Source: Phoronis australis
Taxonomy: Eukaryota; Phoronida; Phoronidae
NCBI GenBank assembly: GCA_002633005.1
Contig: NMRA01000025.1
Span: 729,785-791,784 of the forward strand
Direction: 5' to 3'
DNA: 62,000 nt
Shown: piece after piece, positions 56,660 through 62,000 of the stretch
Layout of the letters: every line of letters starts with the position of its first letter
Position numbering within the stretch: the stretch's first letter is position 1
Position numbers and translations under genes: made by a program
Notes under the pieces: generated by a model
What the model saw: only the letters and a program-made list of their open reading frames with translations
What the model was told of the DNA's origin: nothing
Databases searched by the model: none

Positions 56660-57060
56660 ATTACCCAGAGTACAAGCTAAAGGTATATGTTGGAGGATGG
56701 AAAAACAAGTTCTATCTCGTTGAATTACCTGCCTCCATTTGTGTGTTTGGTTTTCTACTAAGCTATGTGAGAGCCCAGCAAATGTTCAAATTTGGCTAAT
56801 TTCTGAGATGGTGATCCGTTTGAAAAGAAACTTTCAAATACTGTACTTCATGCACTACGCTTCAAAGCGTTTTTATGGTTTCTTTTCAAAGCATTCCATT
56901 TGGCATGAGAGGCATTCAAACCTTGGGACTTTTAGGATTTATTACGAAAAACTCAAAAGCTGCATCAAACAGAAACGAAAGGACGACTAAGAAACTTGCA
57001 ATAGCGATTTGATATTTCATCTCGTACATTTACATGAAAAGAAATTTGGTCATGTAGATG
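56660..57060 (-). mobile_element. Dispersed family C, copy 3, inverted and partial
   Basis: Read on the minus strand it gives CAGTATTTGAAAGTTTCTTT, GGATCACCATCTCAGAAATT and AGCCAAATTTGAAC, matching the end region of the plus-strand copies. It is more diverged than the other three. Confidence 0.5.
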
Positions 57061-57364
57061 ATATCATTGTTTTCCTGTGAAATGTACCTCTCCTTTTGAG
57101 GAATTTAATTAAAGACAGACTGGTATAGAGAGAAACAAAATCACATTCTCCAGGCTTTCTACACTTTTCCTGTAGTTTTGTATATATTTGACTCATTAAA
57201 TGCACAACCTAATCGATAAGGTCTCACATAATATTGAAAACATTTGCGCAGTGCGTACATGGATTTGAAGCAGTATTTAAAGGAACTCCAGGCTTTCTAA
57301 ATGTCGCATGAATTTTGTGTCATCAGTAGTACTATAGTTACTTGTCACATGCGATGTACATGTT

Positions 57365-57860
57365 GAACAGAGATTGCACGAAGAACAGGTTATGTGGGAC
57401 CTTATTGGCAAGTTTGCGCACATAACCAAATATCAACATAACTATAGATTTTAACTCAGTGAATTTACACATTTTCTGAAAGTAGAATTGCGTTTTTTTA
57501 CTTTTTATCAATCTACCAATCTACCATTAATTGGGAACGCGACGGTGCCTTTTTAATAACATTTAACAAAAAGAAAGGTGCATTGACAGCAAAACAACGG
57601 CCGGTGTCGATAACATGATTAAATTTCATATGACATAAACATTGGATATTAAATCTCAAGAACGGGGTTACAGATTTCGAAAATATCGTTTCCCTTTCTT
57701 TAAAGTCCTGTTATTGATAACCCCTCGTGCAAACGTTTTCGAAAACAGCGTATAACGCATGGCATCTGAAAATTTCACATGGATCCGATCAGCCATTTCT
57801 AGGACGTTTTCCTATGGTCCTACTTAACCTTGACATGTACAGTACATCTATCAATGTGAA
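57365..57860 (+). mobile_element. Dispersed family C, copy 4
   Basis: Blocks in family order: CAGGTTATGTGGGACCTTAT, CCAAATATCAACATAACTAT, AGATTTTAACTCAGTGAA, TTTTCTGAAAGTAGAA, GGTGCATTGACAGCAAAACA, ATCTGAAAATTTCACATGGA, TCCGATCAGCCATTTCT. It starts with the same sentence-like order as the copy at 47345. Confidence 0.7.
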
Positions 57861-59254
57861 AAAAAGTCTCATTCGTCTTATGTTTTTTTCAAGGATACCT
57901 GATGCCTGCTAAGAGTTCACCATTCAAAACTTCGTATTTTATTTTTTATGCTATTGATTAAGTTTACACCAAGGTGTTATCTCACCCATTATTGAATAAC
58001 ACAGAGTATCAACTCTCCCGATAAAGGACACTGTTAGAATGTTCTGGGCTCTGAACTTGTTACTGAAATACAGAATTCTTGACTTTTGACTGTTGGTGTA
58101 CGTATTTCTTACAGGGAAATCATTCGTACCGGATCCAAGTTGGTTTTATCGTTGACTTAATATCTTTCAGGATGTTATTGGCCAAACCTCAATCCAGAGC
58201 ATCTTGCTAACAAAGACTTGGTGGCGGACGAAGAACAATAACGGATAAAAAAACCCAAAACAATCGCTACTGCAAACGGCCAAAACAGATACCGTATCGC
58301 AGTAAACATATGCGAGCAAAGGAGCACCATTTATCAGCTAAAGAAGCGAGTGTAGTGCCAAAAGGATAAGTAAAGAGGCCTTTTAAAATAGAAAAGCAAC
58401 ACATCTACAATAAGATGAACCAAGCTTTCTCTTAATAAGCGGAGTGCTAGTTAAGAGACGTTAAGTTGTCACGAGGTGGCAGTGTAGGCAGGCCCAAGTT
58501 GACAAGAAGTTATAACGGCCTTTTCAAAGAATGGATTCATACACGATCTAAATGAAACACATCGGATGTGCTTCAGAGAACACGAATCTTGTACTGTTGT
58601 CTAGATAGCATTTGGACCTGTTACGGACTGTGAAAGATTGGGAAATTCGTTTCGTGCAGCTATAAGGAAAATGAGCTGTTAGCTGCCTTTGCAAAATATG
58701 CTACTTAGGCCTACCAACGTCCTTGCAAAACTCTAACCAGTTTTTCAGTTCCCAAAGACGTGAAAGACTCATTTGTAGGGTTACAGTGTAGTCACGGAAC
58801 AATCTACCAAACGCTGCCAGCATACATCGAGGTGTCGAAAAACTGTCATTCCCAAGATCGGTGGCAATTTGAAAGATGCAGTGCAGCTCAGTGTCCAATC
58901 GCAATCGACATCTGTATGGTGCTCAACAGGAATAAAATTCAATGATTTTCGCTGCGACACATGATCAACCGCGAAGCGGCAATATGGAAAATCTACTCTT
59001 TCGACATAAGGTAGGCGTGGAGGCCAGTGAGCAACAAAATATGTCTTCCACATGAAACGCTATAATTACCATTGTCTTCTGAACTTGAAACCCAAGAAGA
59101 CGAGTATTTTGCGTTCTTCAATCGCCAACTTGACTGATTTTTTCATGTATCGTGGCATGTCCCACACGTTTGCTTCTGGTCGCACTTATAACAACCATGC
59201 TGCTGTCGACTTACTGGAGTCCAAAAATGATTACACCTCAAAGAGGTTACACAT

Positions 59255-59570
59255 TGCTGCGGGTCTTGGTAAGGGTGCTTTGGACAGAAAAGGGTGCATG
59301 TTGAAGTGCAGGGGGAACTCTCAAAGAGTCAGCAACACGGAGCAGCGCAATTTCTGTGAAGGCATTTAAGTATGGTGACTTAGGAGATGTACACATCAAA
59401 CATGGCGTAGTTTGCTGAAGGTCATGGCAAGGGTGCCTCGGAAAGAACCAGAGGCATGCCGGAGAAGAGTGAGTGGGTGGAACTCTCAAAAAGAGTCAGC
59501 AACATTGAACGGCGCTATGTACTGTGAAAGCAGCTAAATGTAGTGATTCAGGTTGTGTACGGTGACACTT
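59255..59570 (+). repeat. Diverged direct duplication, about 175-bp offset
   Basis: Two successive segments share GGTAAGGGTGC or GCAAGGGTGC, then GGAACTCTCAAAGAGTCAGC, AACA, GAGCAGCGC or GAACGGCGC, CTGTGAAGGCA or CTGTGAAAGCA, and TATGGTGACTTAGG or TGTAGTGATTCAGG. Neither copy has a shared open frame of note. Confidence 0.75.
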
Positions 59571-61596
59571 CACGGCTAACAAACACGTTGCAGCATTCGA
59601 AAGTATTTTCTTTGAATTACAGGCATCGTGAAAGATGGTAATAAAAAGAGCAAAGGAACAGTTTATTTTAGACAGACAATAGGCCGAAAGTGTTTGTTGA
59701 GACCTGTAATGTGGACTGAACTTCCGATTCATTGACGTTGCGTGGAAATATTGAACTTGGATGTTGGGGTTAAAAAGGCGATGGGTCACGCGTTACAAGT
59801 GGAACCAGAGACTTCCTGTCAGTGCGAAAAGTTGCTGTCGACGATGAAATGGAAGTGAGAGCCGTTGTGTGCAGAGATACGGCACGTGGAAAGTTTGTCG
59901 GAAGTTTGCATGACTTATGCAGGTCGACTTGAGATTGCTAACAATTCTTCATCCACACGCAATGCACATCGTTATGTTCTCCCATTTTTGTTTTCGAGTC
60001 ATGGCTCTTATAAAGACTGTCAGGAACCGAATCTCCATAGAAAGAAGTAACTTTATTGGTGTGTAGTAATTGGAAATTCAAGGTTTGTTTCGTTCTTCTT
60101 TATTTTTAATCATTTCTTTTGATCGATTGGCTTATGAATGAGTGAGGCATGAATTCACAGTTATCTATTTTTATAACAGACAAATGGTATCTCTCATTCC
60201 CTGTAAATAGTGCAAAGGTTTTGAATAATTATTTCTCATTTACGTTAAATAAGTATAGGTAATTTAAGAAAAATTGAAACCTTCAAGAATTTTGTTAAAT
60301 GCAACAATCACATACTGCACTGTATCAATTATATAGTTAACTTCAATTGTTATGCGTAACATTTTTAAATGCATCATCTGTAAGACAAGTATGCGAGATT
60401 CTTGAACAGATTTCTATTATTTCAATTTGGTGGCAAATATTAATCGGCGTTTTCAGACCTTTTGACTTTCGATTCTTTCAGCAGTTTCGAACATCGTTTT
60501 CTATGTGCGTTGATTGATTGACATGAAATTTTGCACACTTATTTGATGGCCTGTAACCGAGGCAACTGTTTCCCAAATGTTTGATTCTCCTTCCCACAAT
60601 AGAAATGTCAGCCATCAAAAAGAACACTCGAGACATTGTTTTAAAAAGGGAAGTCGGTGGCTAATATCTTGATTGTTTGAGGATAGATCGAAAATCTGGG
60701 CCAAGTTTGCATGTTTTGACACTAAAAATATTTTGTTCAATCACGAAGCCACCAACATTCTAGTTTTATTAGGAATCCATGTTTAAACGGAAATGACAAT
60801 TTTCAACAAAAAAGAGGTCATGTGATAATAAACGACTGCGTAAATTTCTAAAGTGTAAATTCAGACTTTTAAGTCATCGAGGTATCCGAAATTATATAAG
60901 TTTATGGATTGAAATGGGCAGTTAAGATTATATTTGATGAAAAAAAGAAACAAGTCCACGAAAGTTGACGACGATTACTTTAAAGATCTAACATAGCGTA
61001 GGACTTTTCACATGTGTGTTGTAATTTCGAAGCTGAAAATGTTTCCCGTTCCGTCTGCAACGCAAAATTTTGAATGGCTAACTGTGGTTAGGAAAGTTCC
61101 GTTCACGGCGGCTGTTTTTATATAACCCTCACACAATGCTTTTTCTGCAACGCTGTCTTTTGTTCATTTCTTAATTCAATGCAATTTAACACAAAATTAC
61201 AAATCAAACATATATTGATAGTATAAAACAATATACGGAATAACATAATATAACACAACCTAATGACATTTAATACAAAATAACGCACACGGTTGACAAA
61301 CGCACAACTGAAGCCAAATCAGTACCAAATGAGCAACTACGCCTATCAAATAAGGATAAACACAACAGCATATCAAAGTAATTTGGAACGCATCAGTGGT
61401 CATTTTAATCATTTTGGACAATTCTGTATTAAAGACTCAAATTATTTTTTAGATGACACGAGGCATCGTAGTTGGCGCAATTCATAAAATTATTTTATTA
61501 TTTTTTGGAAAAGTTATTTTGGGCTTTCTGTTTCTTTTGTTTAGCAATAGTTTCAATCTTCAACTTAACAATTTCTTTGATTCTTTCCTTGCTCAC

Positions 61597-62000
61597 CTTA
61601 AAGCTAGAGCTGGGACGTTGAATTGATTCTTCGCCTGTCTCTTTTACTTCGGTGCCTCTCACATCATTCTGTACATTCTCACGCTTTTTCGAAGCTTCAG
61701 TTGGCTTTGTGTTCTCCTTGTTGTTTTCGAGCGTGTGCAATGCGGTTTTGTCTGCACTTAAGTGTGCGCTTATTTCCTTTTCCGTCTTGATACCGTTATC
61801 ACCAGCTTGAGGTTCCGTGGACTCGACCTGACTTTCATTAGCACGTTGCTCGTCTTTTTTCTCTTCTACAGTGTTATCAGCGGCATCAGCCAACTGACCT
61901 TCAAAACTTTCTTCACGCACCACAACAGCGCCCTCTTTCGATTGATCAGTTGTTACATTCTCATTTTGACCGTGTTCCTTGTTGTTCTCTACGTTTCCAG
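61597..62000 (-). CDS. Upstream exon of the acidic gene, partial at the window edge
   Basis: The frame is open from the window edge and reads ENNKEHGQNENVTTDQSKEG, EESFEGQLADAADNTVEEKK, EPQAGDNGIKTEKEISAHLS and GEESIQRPSSSFK. That is the same Glu/Lys/Asn/Thr-rich composition as the frame at 51406-56094. A strong donor (AAG/GTGAGC) follows SSSFK in phase 0. Read through, the frame continues for 32 more residues, turns basic (KERIKEIVKLKIETIAKQKK) and stops at 61498 over an AATAAA at 61494-61499. That is what intron read-through would look like, but it could also be the true end of a separate gene. The start lies outside the window. Confidence 0.65.

Larger units (their letters stand above)
56095..61596 (-). 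other. Proposed intron of the acidic repeat gene
   Basis: Bounded by donor AAG/GTGAGC at 61597/61596 and a TTTTCTCTTTGAAG acceptor at 56095, both phase 0. Contents are two family C repeat copies (one inverted), a duplicated segment near 59.3 kb and otherwise featureless AT-rich DNA. Short frames within it show no coding character. Confidence 0.55.

Noticed and set aside
58781-59369. Frames of 90-105 codons on both strands near 59 kb
   Set aside because: No domain, conflicting strands, and overlap with a duplicated non-coding segment.

Overview
The window is eukaryotic, and very probably from an invertebrate animal. It is AT-rich, its genes are split by GT-AG introns of 0.16 to 6.6 kb, and it carries many minisatellites, a cut-and-paste transposon and several dispersed non-autonomous repeats. 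One gene is an unmistakable LRP5/6 (arrow) Wnt co-receptor, so the source is a metazoan. Spliced protein similarity and splice phases resemble vertebrate LRP5/6, so an invertebrate deuterostome or a lophotrochozoan would fit. I cannot name the species.

Positions 1-18988 contain no exon I can defend. They lie upstream of the first visible LRP5/6 exon and are either its first intron or intergenic. They hold a 60-bp satellite at the window edge, a 27-bp minisatellite, and three copies of a roughly 1-kb dispersed element (family A).

Positions 18989-42797 (+) carry 13 coding exons of LRP5/6, from just after the signal peptide to the stop codon. They encode four YWTD propeller plus EGF modules, three LDLa modules, one membrane span and a cytoplasmic tail with five PPPSP-type motifs. 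Summed exon lengths, plus the one base owed by the missing first exon, make 1603 codons including the stop. The last 1615 coding bases are a single exon. The introns hold a precisely 2000-bp hAT transposon with a perfect 8-bp target duplication, a 36-bp minisatellite with 108-bp higher-order structure, a 58-bp array, a fold-back element with a perfect 24-bp hairpin, and a tRNA-like SINE head. A 3' UTR of about 2.5 kb follows, with three Pumilio-type sites.

Positions 45.4-50.2 kb look intergenic, with one copy of dispersed family C and small tandem duplications.

Positions 50.2-62.0 kb (-) hold a second gene that I do not recognise. A 4.7-kb open frame encodes a highly acidic, probably disordered protein built from six units of 146-186 residues. 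A phase-0 donor at 61597/61596 and a phase-0 acceptor at 56095/56094 suggest that an upstream acidic exon at the window edge is spliced to it. Beyond the stop at 51406, coding-like sequence of the same composition continues for about 1.2 kb, broken by frame changes, stops and an assembly gap.

The two genes converge tail to tail, and nothing suggests that they work together. LRP5/6 is a Wnt receptor subunit at the plasma membrane. The acidic repeat protein has no assignable function.
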